Shown one piece after another: positions 37,131 through 50,205 of a stretch of 64,000 bases of DNA (position 1 is its first letter; each line of letters starts with the position of its first letter). The stretch lies in the NCBI RefSeq assembly GCF_030936135.1, contig NC_082598.1, forward strand, positions 31,676,687 through 31,740,686, written 5' to 3'. A program made the position numbers and the translations under genes. This DNA is from Gavia stellata (lineage: Eukaryota > Chordata > Aves > Gaviiformes > Gaviidae). A model generated the notes under the pieces. The model saw only the letters and a program-made list of their open reading frames with translations. It did no database searches and was not told the origin of the DNA.

Positions 37131-40100
37131 CCTGCCGCTTGGGCTGGCCCCTTTTCCTTCTGTGTTAGCTTTTTAATGGAGGACATGGTAAAAGTTGCAA
37201 GGTGAAGAAGCAGCTCTTCGTCCTTAGGGTTTATGTATTTCCCCCTCTTTTCTTGAATGTTTCCAGCACTTCGCGTAGCATGCCCATAGGATGGGGTCCG
37301 ATGCTTCCATTGTTTAGACCTGCTGTGCATGTGCTATGCTGTAACAGCCAGTTGGCACAGTAATCGTCGTTTTCCATGAGTGTAAAATAGTAAGTCCAGC
37401 GCTTTTGGGGAACTACCTGATCTACTTTACGTAAACTAAGTAGTAGTCACAGTGCATTTTCATGGGGAAACGTTTAGGGTTTCTAGATGTATGTCAGCCT
37501 CTAATGAAAGCTTAAAAGTCTATTGCATAAGTGCTATACATTTACAGCTGCTATGATGCTTTTTTTTTTTTTTTTAAATTAGAAGGCTGTCATAAATCCA
37601 GAAGCCGCAGATAAATATAACAGTTCCTCTAAAACCTTCCAGGGAAGACTTACACATCAGGAAAATTAGTTTATGGCCTTATGAAAGGAACAAAGCTATA
37701 TTTGTCTTCAGCTATATTTCATGTATAACAGTCTGGAGGATGAAACTGAAGGTTGTTAAGAGGGCTATAGGCAAAGATGCTGTGAGTGGAAATAACCAGA
37801 CATGGGAATTTACATTGAGATGTTTTGTCTGAATTCATCCACTCTAAACTGCATCCTTTGCCTTTACAGTGACTTTCAAGATCCTAAAGTCAAAGAAAAA
37901 AGATGTTATGGTAATTGAAATATGGGGGAGAACATGGGTATATTTTAAATATGAAGAGGTAGGAAAGATAGTCTCTTAGAGTAATTTGTTAAAAAACGGC
38001 ATGAGTGAGGAAGTGGCAGTCTAAGGAAAGATCAAAGTAAAAGAGATGCCTGTAGTGTGAACTTAAATGGTGGCAGGATGAGGTAAAATGCTGTGAATTA
38101 TGAATGGTTTGAATGGGTTATGGATTCTGTTTTAGACATGTCAGGTGTGAGCTGACCCTTCACAAAGTATCAGGGAGATAAGCAGAGAGTTTGGACAGAA
38201 ATAGAACTCTGATAGAAGTACGGTGGGCTATCGTTAAAGAGAACAGTAGTTTATTTTGCATTTCAGATTAGATTACCTATGGAAATGGAGAAGAAAAATA
38301 AAACAGGACAAAGTTCAGGGGTTTGTGGAACTTCCTTAAAAAGCTGGAGTTAGGATAGTAAGGTTGTCCTGTGCAGGAACAATTAAAAACAAGTAGAAAT
38401 TAAAACCTGTTTCTTTCCACCATTGCCATTTCTAGTGATTCTCATAAAAGTTCATATGTTAGCATTCATACTGGTGATTCAAGCAGTATTGTCAGCTACA
38501 ATCAGCTATTTTTCAAAATTCCCTAGGTACAGGAGCAAAATACTTATGGGGTCTTGGAGCAGAAGAGTTGAGGTTTTTCCCCCATCATCCTTCATTTCAA
38601 AACAATTAAAAACAGTGAAAGAAGAGAGCTGGGGTAGGATGGATGCGTAGATGGGATAGGGAGCCTGACATTTTACGCTGCTTCCACCAGTTTTAGAAAT
38701 CTATCTTTAGTTAGTACTTTTATTCAGAGCTTGCTCCTTCTGCTAGCAGTATTTACTGTAACCCCTTACTGTCTGCTAATGTTTGTGATAAATGCTGTTC
38801 TCTACATTCACAGTTGCTCTTATTTTCTTAGGTTTCTCTTGGGAACTCGGGACTTCCATGTATCAAGGAAAAAAAATTGTCTAGGTTCAGATAGGCAAAA
38901 GATTGATTTTTGCTCAAGTTTTTTCCATGTGGTTGTAGAAAGATGTTGAAGCAGTTCATTAGATTATGTTCATTAGATTCATTAGATATAGCCTTCAATT
39001 TTGTTCTTAAATACAGGTCAGCACTATGCTGCAAGAATAGAGGGAATCCTCTGGATGGCAAGTAATTTTGGAGCCTGACATACTACAGCTGGGTTGAAGA
39101 GTATAAGGAAGTTCATAGAAAATAATCCATTACATAAAAATCCATTACAATCACTTTTGTGTCAGGAAATCCCTGAGATGCAAATTTCTGGAATCTGGGA
39201 GATTGTTTGGGGAGAAATTGGACTGTATATTTACCTTGTCCTTATTCTCTAGATGTTCATTTTTGATCACCATTGGAAACAGAGTACCGGGCCTAGCTGG
39301 ACCTTGCTGTTACCCAGTGTGGTCATTCTTATGTCTTTAAGCTGCAGTTGATTCTTCAAGCTTTGATTTTGGTGCATTATTTCACCTTTGGCATATTTAA
39401 CTAAACAAGAAGAAAAACCTCAATTTTCTAATGTTTCACTGTGTTACCATCAGGATGCGATAGTTATGTAATAGAGGAAAAAAAAAGCCATGCAACTTTT
39501 TACTAGATTAGATAACGCACGCAGCTCCACCACCACTCCATTAAAAATAGCACACAGAGAAATCGTTTTTTTTTCTCTCTTGTAGGGTCAGATAAATGAT
39601 ACTTTAAAACAAAACAAGACTGTGCCGTTGCACAGTTCACATGGACCATTCTAAGAAAGACTCGAGGGATTGTCCTTCCCCTTCCTACTGTACAGCAGTA
39701 TTTTACAACTTCTTATGTAAGTCTTGGTTGTCCTTGTTCAGAAAGGTACCTATAAAGTACTATGCCCTCAGTACAGTGAGGTAGAAGTACATTCCTTGCT
39801 TATACTTTTTAAGCTGTTGATTGGATGTTTCTATAAGCAATTCCTTGTACAAGTAATGTGTACAACCCAATTAAACATGAGATGATAATAAAATAGTGTT
39901 TTAAGTTGTATTTGACCCCTCTTTAGGTAAGTTATACAGAACCATTCTGATTTAAGGTCTTCAGAAGTCAACAGCAGTATAAAAAAAATGAAGCAAAACC
40001 AACTCAGGCTAAGGGAACAGGCAGTGGCAGGCAGTGGACTTAAAAATTAATACCCGCGTAGTGGAAATCTGGAGCCAAGCCCCATTTTTGCAGTCTCTCT

Positions 40101-43100
40101 TGGCATATATGCCAAGAAAAAGTAGTTAACGCAAAGAAGGTAGTTATATTGTAAGAGAAATGTGGTAATGGCTTTCTGGCTGTTTTCCCTCTGTTTCTTT
40201 AAAGGTAGCTAGCTAGCTATCCAGCTGTTCTAACTTTTTGCCAAGTTTTGTGTAGCAAAGGCACAATAAAATGAATTTGAGAAAGATTAGATTAGGCAAA
40301 TAAGACTCGTACTCTTTAAAAAAAAGAAAAAGCACAATGTTCGTGAGAACTAATTGTTCTACTGGGAACAACTATCACCTTTTCTTCTAGAAAAAAAACA
40401 AATAAAGATAAAAACCAAAATCTCAAACCATATTAAAAATGAGCCAGTGATGCTTGAGTCACTTCAGCCATGGCTAAGGAATAATGAATCCTCAGAACCA
40501 GCTTGGTTTTGTTTTGTTTCAGTTTGTTCTTTGTTGCTTAGTAGACTTTTGGGGCTTTACTGAGATAGTTCTGACAAGGCAGACTTTTAAATGGAAAAAT
40601 GCTCAGCATCACTGCAGTAAGCCAAATACTAACCTTTCTGCAACACAGTGTTGGGCAGAAGTTGGCTTTGAGTAAATTTTTTTAAGGTACGAGAGTCCAC
40701 AAAGCTGCATTTGCAGCTTGGTCTCAAAAGTTAAAGTGAGCCTAACAGGGCTAGACTGCTATCCAGTATCTCTGGCATTTCTGTACAGCACTGCAGTATG
40801 GGTTTTCCAAAGGATCTTAATTTCCTTTGAAAAAATTGGAGCTGTGGATTCTCAGTAATTCTGAAATAAGTAAATTATTTAATTACACTTGGTAATTATG
40901 TATGCACTAGTGAGTATTAAAAAAACAACATGTAGGATAAACAGTTAACTACATCTTAAAAAGATAAGGTTCTCATTAAAAATAAAAAGGGAGGGAAAAT
41001 ATAATAGGATCTAAAATACTTAACCAGGTAGAGTAAAGACTGAGAGAGAGAGTTTATTGGCTTGATCCAATAAAGAACTTAAATACCTAAAGTAGGATTT
41101 AGGGAGAATTCAGGTGCCTAAGTCCAAAAATGCGATCTGAGAAAGCTCTCACAGCTGCTGCCTAATCCAGGAGATGCCTAAAATCAGAAGGCTCTTCCTT
41201 GATTTTAATTTATATTTCTAGAGTGTCTAGGATTTTACTTCTGTGCACTTTCAGTGTGCAGCAGCTAGAGCAGTTTAGCACCTATTTCCCATTCAGTCAT
41301 TTACAATCCTCAGCTTAAGTGTCCAAGGGCTCTATTTTGTCAGTGTTTTCAGGCCCCACCAAGCACACATTCATATTCAGAGCTGCTTAGTTTGGTGTTG
41401 CTGCTTGCTTTTAACAGGAAGGATGGGGAGATTGACTAACCTTTTATTTAACAACCTATCTGTTAGATTACTGTTAAAGAGTTGGAAGATTCAGTGTGGT
41501 TCTGAGAGTGTTCAAACCCATCTTCTCCCTCCAAGTAATCTATCTTAAAGAGTGACTGCATGAATTTAAATTGTCTTGGGAGCATGAATGAGAGATGAGG
41601 ATGTGTCACTCCCTGCTAAATGCCCTGTTCCTTGGGATAAATCTCGCACATCGTTTCTATTCCTACAGAATTCTTTGCTTCACAGTGGCACAACTTTAAC
41701 AGGAACGGAGCAGAGTCATCTTTGTTTTCAGTAGCCCTTTCTCTTGCTGGATAGGATCACTTTTCTGCCATATGTTGACTTGAATCTTTTTTGTTTAATG
41801 GGGATACACAGAAACAATAGGTTGCTTCTGGGAGGCGTTTGTTTTCTCACTTCCTTCTGTTATCCTGTCTGTGATTTAACAGAATACAGCAAGCCTGGCT
41901 CCCTTTTTTTAACAGAATGCTAATTGGATCCTAAAGTTAAGAAGCACTCTAGGCTGTGAATTGTAAGCACACTAAGGTGTCTGTGTCTTGGCCTGAGTTA
42001 AGTTTCTAAGGAGTTGCAATAACACTGCTGCATTTCTTGCAGACTAGCATTAGACAACCACGATGCCTCAGGATGGTACCAAACTTCATCATACATACTG
42101 TATAGCATACGCAGGTATTTCATGTAGCATTCTAGGTTCTTTGTTGGGAAAGGGAAAACAGAAAACTGAAAAACAGTTTGCAATCACGTAATTTTAAGTG
42201 TCCAGTTAACTTGTTCCTTTGCTTGTATAAGGACTGAATGTATCCCCTTCTAAGATGCTACAGAGTTGTCACACTTAATATTGGCTTGTTTGGATATATA
42301 TGAATATGTTTGTATTGATATTGATATCAACTGCCATTAATGAGTGGCGTTCAGTAAATGTGACAATTATACTTAGGAATTGTGGAAATACATTGACTAT
42401 CCTGGAAGTACAGTGAGTGGAGTCACTCATTTCCCTGTTTTCATGTTCATTGTATTTTTTCTTTTCCCATATATGATGATATGTGGTTGTGCATTCCAAA
42501 AGATGGCTGAATGTTTCTACATGTGCAGGACAAGAAACTTAAAAATGCGATCAAGAAGGTTTTATTTTAAATTTCTCCAGTTTAAAAAAAGTAATTTAGC
42601 TCCAGATATGACATGAGTCATATTTGTCTTTTCTTTAGGAAGAGAATCCTTGGACTGATTGGACTCCTTCTTCTGCCATTGTTGCCTGGTAGGAAAGTTG
42701 CATATAATCAACAGATTTATAAAATAGCTAAATATTCAGTGGAATATTTGCTTCTATTAATATATGTTGTAATCATTCAAATAATAATGCACTCATAGCA
42801 TGAAATGCTAAATTTAAAGAGATACAGAGCTCTGAATAATCAGTTATTTATTCTTTAAGTTAAAGCTCTTAGTGCAGGACTGTAACTGAATACTGAACAA
42901 AAAGCAGAATAATAGCTAAGGAAGCACTAAAAAGACTTTCATTAAAGTAGGATTTTTTTATTAAAAAATTGGTCACTAAGAAAGTGTGCAAAAAGCAAAT
43001 AGGTCAGCATTTTTTCAGTTTATCAGGATGTTTTCCTTCAGCTGAAAGTTGCTCGCTAACAGTCGTGTTGCATATACTAATTTTTTTTTTTTCTGGGTGT

Positions 43101-46100
43101 TAATGGATTCACATTAAAGAAAAAGTGCAAGCTGGTTATTTTTAAAAGAATGTATAGCAAAAGTAAAAGATAATGATTGGGATGCGTGTTCTGTGTTATA
43201 ATTTGATATTTAAAGAACAATTTATTTTGGTATCTGTTTATATATTCACTAATACTTTCTAATATGTTCCCTGATATACATACATTCTCTAATATATCCC
43301 TTGCTATCAAGTTGGATGTTTTGCATCTACTTAAGATCATCCTCTGAGATAAATTATACTGAGATACATTTAGTTTTGAATATATTTTGCCAAATAGGAG
43401 AGTTCTCTTTCAATTTATAATAATTATTCCTGTTCATTCTTATAGAATTAAAAAAGGGGAAAAAATTACAGTCATTACATCATATTTGCATTAAAAGTAT
43501 GCCTGTATTGTAAAACCAAATCTTAAACCAAGGGAGAAGGAAGGAAGGAAGGAAAAAAGCTTATTATGCTTGGTATCCAGCCTCCTGAAAGAAAACTTTC
43601 TTTTCTGGGGAGTCAGTAATAAATGTGGAATTAAATTCAGAGTTTCAGTCAATTAAAATACATTTTAGGAAATGCATATAGCAATCAGAAAATACTACAC
43701 AGCCTACTTATGGGGGGGGGGCGGGAATATTTGTTACTACTGTACTGGACTTCAGGCTGGAATGGGCTATAATACTATTGACCATGACTGTCATGACCAT
43801 TGACCATTGACCTTTGCCTACAACCAGGCAGTGAACATCAGTGCTGCTAGTACTAGAGAAATCACTGAGTTTCCAGATAGTTAATGATAAAGTTACTAGT
43901 CTTTAAAAATTCAGGAGGAGTTGATATAGTTACAAAATTTGGATTTACTTATTCTTCTTAGATTAACTCTTTAGGATCAGAGGAGCAACTGTTCCTTATC
44001 TTAGATATTTCTCATTCATAGAGTTCCATAGAGTTTGCATGTATAACTGGATATTTCTCATTCATAGAGTTCCACAGAGTTTGCATGTATATCTGCTTTT
44101 TCCTTGTCTATCCTTCTTCCTTCAGAGGTTTTAGAGTGCTGGGCAACTATTTCCTGTCAATGAGAACAGACAATATATGAATTTTCTTGAGAGACTATGA
44201 ATAGTACTCTTTACTGAATGTAGTGCTATGTGAAGAAAATACGAGCTGGACAAAAAGTGATTACTTTAAACTTAATCAATGTGGCAGAAAACATTTATTT
44301 AACTAAATGGCCTAATTGGCAATAATTTATCTCTTAGCAACAAAATGAATGTTACAGTTCATTCTGACTTTTCAATATCCCCTTTCTACTTTGGCTCATA
44401 CCCATTTACTATTACGTATGTCCTGTTTGCTTCTTGAACATGAGTAGCATCACACAGTACATTGTGCACTAGAGGCTGGGATATCACAGCCACATCTTTT
44501 CAACCTTTCCTACAAGCATAATGCAGGAAATGTACACCTTTATATCACTTCAGCCAAAGACAGCAGATGACAGGATTGAATTTAGAGACTACTATTTTTT
44601 TTCAACAGAGCACGGGATCATACAGGAGAGAAGTGAGCACTCTCAAATTCTTCATTTCAGCATGACTGTATAAAGAACATTTACTGTTTCAGTCTTTCTC
44701 CTACCTTTCTCTCTCCTTCACTGTATTTATATAACAAGATAAATGAGTATCTGGTCTTTGGCTGTTGTCCACAAATGATCTATGTAGAGACAAAAGAACA
44801 CCTCATTTAATTTCATTTCCATTCCTGAAAAAAAAGAATAAAATATTTTTTTTCCCTCCAACATGTATTGGATATAATTTGTCCATGCAGTGGCACAAAG
44901 TTTCGGTCATATGAGTCGAGGCTGATTACAGTTTCTCACAGGTGGCTCTGTGGTAAGTTGCCCATCCCAAATGGATTCTGCCTGTCTTACATGTTCTGTC
45001 CTTTTCACACTATACATAAGCATTACATTTTAGGGATCTTTTTTAATGATTTGTGCTCCTCAACTCCTGATTGTTCAGGGAGGGTTTCACAAGAGCTGAA
45101 AGACTGTGATAAGCCCATGCATATGAGAGTATTTTTTGAATCACATAATACACTCTATTTATCTTTGTATTTCTACCTCTAATAAAAAAATATCATGATG
45201 CTTTAAGTGAACAGCTTATCCTGCTGTTTTTCAGGGGTTTGTTGGCATGCTGGATCTGTTTCCTGTTTGCATTTTGCTGGGCTGGTATTGGTAGATCACC
45301 TGAGAGCCCCACCTCACACCCAGTTCATGCCTGTCCTTCACTGGAAAGCTGAAAACCTGACCAGCTGTTATCATTGTTTTCTTTTGTGACACATTGCAGA
45401 GCCTTCTTGTTATGAAGTACTTGGTTTGAGTCCTGGGGCTCTCAACTGTGGAGATGTGATGCATGGCTCACTGTGTCAAGTTTCATCACTCCTGTAATAT
45501 TTCATCCTCCCACTGGTACTGCTTTAACACCCCAATTCCTGGCCATAAATCTAAGCCAAAAGTTAACTATGTAGACTAGACGTAAATATTTATTATTAAC
45601 TGTAGAAATAGAAGGTGCAACATGTTTTTCTTTATTGTATTTAAAAATCTATTTTTTAAAAAAATTACTCTCCGAGGTTCTCTTTTTGGTACCTGGATTG
45701 CCTTGATAAAAATGGTGAGTTCAATACTCTGATGTTTACAGTACTAACGCCTGGGGGCTAACAGACTCTCGGGATTCTTGAGTTCTGCAACATCATCAAC
45801 AAAACCAATAGTCAAGCCAGTAATTGATTCCAGGATTAAAAGCAGGTTATTCTGATTGTAGGGCTGATTCATGTCTTAGGCAGAGTAGCTGAGTTAAGTA
45901 AACTGTTATGGTTAAGTAAACAATAATACATCAAAATGAAAGGTTTACGAAGTAAGCTATATGCTGATAGATTACAGCATACCACAGTCCGCATGTCAAG
46001 AATGGTGAAACGTGAGCAAAGAAGGTGGCAGCCTGTAGTCTAATTTATCCAGATGGCTTTCTTATTGAAAAAGGCTTACATTGTAAGAGAAATACCAGGT

Positions 46101-49100
46101 ATTTGAAGAGGGAAATTTAGGTGGAATAAATAACTATTGGGAAGGAGGTGGGAGCAAAAGGGAAGGTAGTTCATTTATGTTTTCCAAAGACATACTGCAA
46201 ATCTCTTTGATTATCTTTACACTCGTGGGACTGAACTTTCCCTCTTCTCACTGAAATCACCTCTTTCTAGATGGTGTAAAGCTGACAAGTCACAGATGTA
46301 GCTGCTTTCCTACTTTCTGGTGTCACCTAAAGCAAAATACAGGTTGTGTTCAGGTTGTACCATAGCTCAGATTTCCCTGTGTCCACAGCATTTTGGGAGC
46401 ACAATGATGACTGCAAGGAACCTCTGATCCTTCCTTTCCTGCCCCAAACAGAAGAATATGAATGGTAACATGCACCAGTAAATCTGAAACAAGTCTTCTC
46501 TCTTGGTACTGCTTCATTTTGAGACAATGACTACCTTTCCGTAGATCTCAATAGAAAGCCATAATGCATTTATCAATTCTTACTGCAAATAACAGCTTTT
46601 CCCCAGAATGACTGTTTTAAGAAATCTTGCTTTAAAATTGTAATTTTTAAGGTGATTTACGTAAGAAATAACAATGCCTATAGAATGATTGATCATTGTT
46701 ATTAAATAAGCACTTCTACAATGTCATTGTCTCAGACGTTCTAGTCAGTTGATTTTTTAAAAAATTTTGGTTTTCAGAATACTGGTTTTACCTTAGATTC
46801 CACTATTGTTTCCACTCCATAATTCATTCCTACAATTCTCCTGTCATTATCCTATTAAAATATATACATGAAAATATATGTATGTGAACAAAGTATTTAC
46901 AACTTTTTTAAAAACAGTTTGCATTAGCTTCTGTAAGGCTTAGTGTTTTCTGAAACAGAAATTAAGTAGAGTTTTAAATGAAGAGAGTAATAAGTACTAT
47001 TTAATTTTAAAATTACTACTTTTGCCCCTGTTTGTACTTCTGTCTGTAAAAGTGGTACAGTGTGCTTTCCTGCATTCCAGAAATTTCAGTAGTTTATCTT
47101 CCCTGCAATCAGTGTGCAGTATGCACACTGATCTTAGAAAGGCTTACCCCCTTTTGGTTATTTGAGCTATTACAGGCTTTTCTTACAAGTAAACAGCTTG
47201 ATTCATCATTTCTCCTGTCAAACAGAAAGGATGTTCATATGAGAACTCCTTGCTGCACTTTCAGATAAAGGGAAGGACACGCAGGTGGTGGAATCACTGG
47301 TACTAAGTGGGAGCTGCCAGTTGGAATAAGCTGGCTAGCTTTATCTTGTGGGCAAGGGATATGCTGCACAACACAGGCCTGAAGGCCAAACTAGGTGTGC
47401 AGCACAGGCCTGGTGGACCTACTCAGGTTAACTGCTGTATGGGTCACTAGTTCCTTGATGTACAGTGGTCTTCTGGTCAGGATCACTACTGCATATTACA
47501 GGTTAAAGGAAAGAAAAGGGTCTTTTGAACGGTTTGTAACGTGTATGAGCTTCCCTCCAAAGAAATCAGCATTAGTTTCATTAGGAAGTCTCAGCTGTTC
47601 ATACCTGTATTCCTGCTTTAGCCCATATTACAAACTGCCAGCACCACCCTATCAAAATGTACATAACTGCTTTGAGAAGCCACTGCTATTTCTCCTGCAG
47701 CAGAGACACTATCTTCTTGTTCCACTACTTGGCTGTTGGAGTTAGGAGCAGACCCTACGAAAAAAGTCTCTGAAGATGCTGAAGAGCAATTAAAAATTAA
47801 TTGTGAGGCAAATTCATGATACTTAATCAAAAATTCTGTTGTTATTCATGGAAGGTGTTAGGTAGTGCTGAATGAAATTAGGAAGGTTTTTTAAATAAAG
47901 CAGTGTCCAATTTCTTTTTTTTTCTTTCATTCCAGATAGAACAAAAGTTAATTTTTTAATTTTGCCCATTCAGTTGAGAGATAGACAGATGGACACACAA
48001 ACACACATCCCTAAAATTTGATTTCTTTTCATTTATTTAGTTAGTTATTAATAACTGTCCTAACATGCTTTATTTCATGTAAATTAAATTCTCAGCATTT
48101 TCCATTTTAGGTCAATACCGCATGGGAATTTTAGAGGGGCTTGATGTGCCTCTTCTGCTGTACAAGCCAGATTCTCTGGCCAGAATGTACTTCTCACGAT
48201 GCAGAAGAAAATTTACAGATCTCCAGGCAGATTTGTTTTCCTGCAGGCTTGGCCCTTAGAAGGAATAGAAGTTTGAATTCCTGCTTAACTTGGTAAATGT
48301 GCTGAGTTGGGGATACAGTCAGTGTTTAATAAACTATTGGGAAACAATGTTTCAGATGAGATGGAGAAAACAAAATATAGTTTGAAATTATGTTTAGTTT
48401 CACCACTAGAAAATTGGCAGTTAACAACTGCATTATTTGTCAAAAATTCTTTTAAGCAAGAAACTGAAGTCAGCTCTGTTTGCATGAAACTGATGGTTTA
48501 AGATACTAAGCAATTTTCTAATTACTTCCTGTCATACATAATGCATCCCAGAAGCAATATATGTTTAGATGTAAAAGAACTGCACTTTTAGGAAAGTGAA
48601 GATAAAGACAAAAATAGAGATTGTTGCCAACCTTTCAAATAATTATTTAGTATGGTAAGTTTGATAGGAAAGTTTTAAAAACTGCATTTTATTTAATTGA
48701 GATTCAGTTTTCAGCAGAATAGTGTAGTTATTGAAAACAACAAAAGGCATAAACTATTTCTTAGTAACATGGAACAACAGATTCATTTTTAACTGTTTTC
48801 ATTCCATTTGTATAACTGTTTCAATTAGGCAGGAATTTTAATAAATAACTGCAACTTTATATTTAAATCCTTTTGGTTTGCTGTCAGAGATTGAATTTCA
48901 TGAGTACCACAGGACAGTTTCCATACCTGATCTGCATAATCCTCACAGAAGGCAGCTGAGTTCTGGGTCACCAAAGCTTCATTCATATTGGAGGTTGTGG
49001 GCATGTTAGGCGAGAGTATGGAATTGTTTATGTTCACACAGAAAAGTATTCTTGCAGTTGTACTTACTTTTAAGCAACTGACTTTTGTCCTTACATAGTC

Positions 49101-49879
49101 CATCCTTTGGTGGCCTCCAGTTGTGTTGTGTCAGAGCAGGATGGGATGAGGTAGCAGTTGGAGTCCCTGTGTACTGTTTTGTTCATTTTGCTCTCCTCTT
49201 CCCTCAACTGTTGTATCTGCATAAGTGCTAGAACAATGAAATGCCTGGTGTAGCCACAAACTACCAGTTGGTTTTGCACTAGGGAAATTTCCACTGAAGA
49301 CTGTCTTTGGGCATAGGCAATGGAAGCAGATGCCAAGGGTATTAGGCTGCTGGGAGCAGTCGCTATCTGTTCCATCTGTGCCAGAGCTGCAGCACTGTGT
49401 ACATACAGACTGTAGCCCCTTCCTCTTGCTGCTTTGCTGACCTTAAGAGAGGAAGGTGTTGGAAAGCACAGAATAGTGGTTGCTGCTCTTCCCCAGCCAT
49501 TAATTTCATGCTCTCTGCCTTTTTCCTCCTACTTTATGGATCACACTGCTACAGAAGTAAAACTTGTTTTCTAAGAATTTGCTCTGATTTTCTAGGCACA
49601 GCTCATTTCCTCACCCACCCTCCACCCCTTTTGTATGAAAAGCCCTTTCTGGTTTCTGGAACCTCAAACAGTATAGAAGTGTTATAAGATAGATCTGTTT
49701 TTTAGGGGAAAACTGCTTGCAGGAGTAATAGTAGGAAGTGCTTATGTAGGAGTATGGTGGGAATTTAAATTTGCTTTGACACACTGGTGATTGACAGTGA
49801 ATGATGTTTTGAGTGATTTTTTGTACAGCTGAAGTGGAGTTACACTAGTGGTTTTGCAACAGTGGAGATTTCCAAATAT
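37131..49879. other. Intergenic DNA, left part of the 27-kb region without genes
   Basis: AT-rich sequence in which I recognise no coding exon on either strand. It holds simple runs (GGAA repeats near 43540, GA repeats near 41043) and the 46-bp duplication listed separately. Open frames here are short and resemble no protein I know. Confidence 0.6.
44004..44095 (+). repeat. 46-bp tandem duplication
   Basis: Two adjacent copies starting GATATTTCTCATTCATAGAG (44004-44049 and 44050-44095). They differ at only a few positions (for example TCCATAGAG against TCCACAGAG), so the duplication is fairly recent. Confidence 0.9.
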
Positions 49880-50205
49880 TCCCCCAGTATACGTACAACT
49901 ACAAGGTGACACCACTCCAAAGAAGTGACAGGACAAGAGGGAATGGGCACAAACTGAAATACTTAAAAATAAGAAAAATATTACTGTGAGGGTGGTCAAA
50001 CTCTGGAATGGATTGCCCAGAGAGCTTGTGGAGTCTCCATTATTAAAATATTAAAAATATTTTAAATATATTAAAAATATATATTAAAAACCTGAGTGGA
50101 TATGGCCTGAACAACCTGCGCTAGTTCACCCTTTTTTGAGCAGAGGGTAGACAAAAGAGCTCCACTCGTCCCTTCCAATCTGATCCAATTTGTTACTCTG
50201 TTGTT
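49880..50205 (+). mobile_element. CR1 LINE 3' fragment with an AT-rich expansion
   Basis: CR1-type text in plus orientation: GACAGGACAAGAGGGAATGG, ATGGATTGCCCAGAGAGCTT and GTCCCTTCCAATCTGATCCA. Between the last two, positions about 50040-50090 hold repeated TATTAAAA units absent from normal CR1, apparently a local microsatellite-like expansion. Edges are approximate. Confidence 0.75.

Noticed and set aside
43778-43812. Short palindrome and repeated ATTGACC units
   Set aside because: Arms of only six bases; no structure or function can be argued.
44868-45182. 104-codon plus-strand frame containing an internal GTAAGT
   Set aside because: The composition is unremarkable and nothing in it resembles a known protein; I found no convincing acceptor or homologue.
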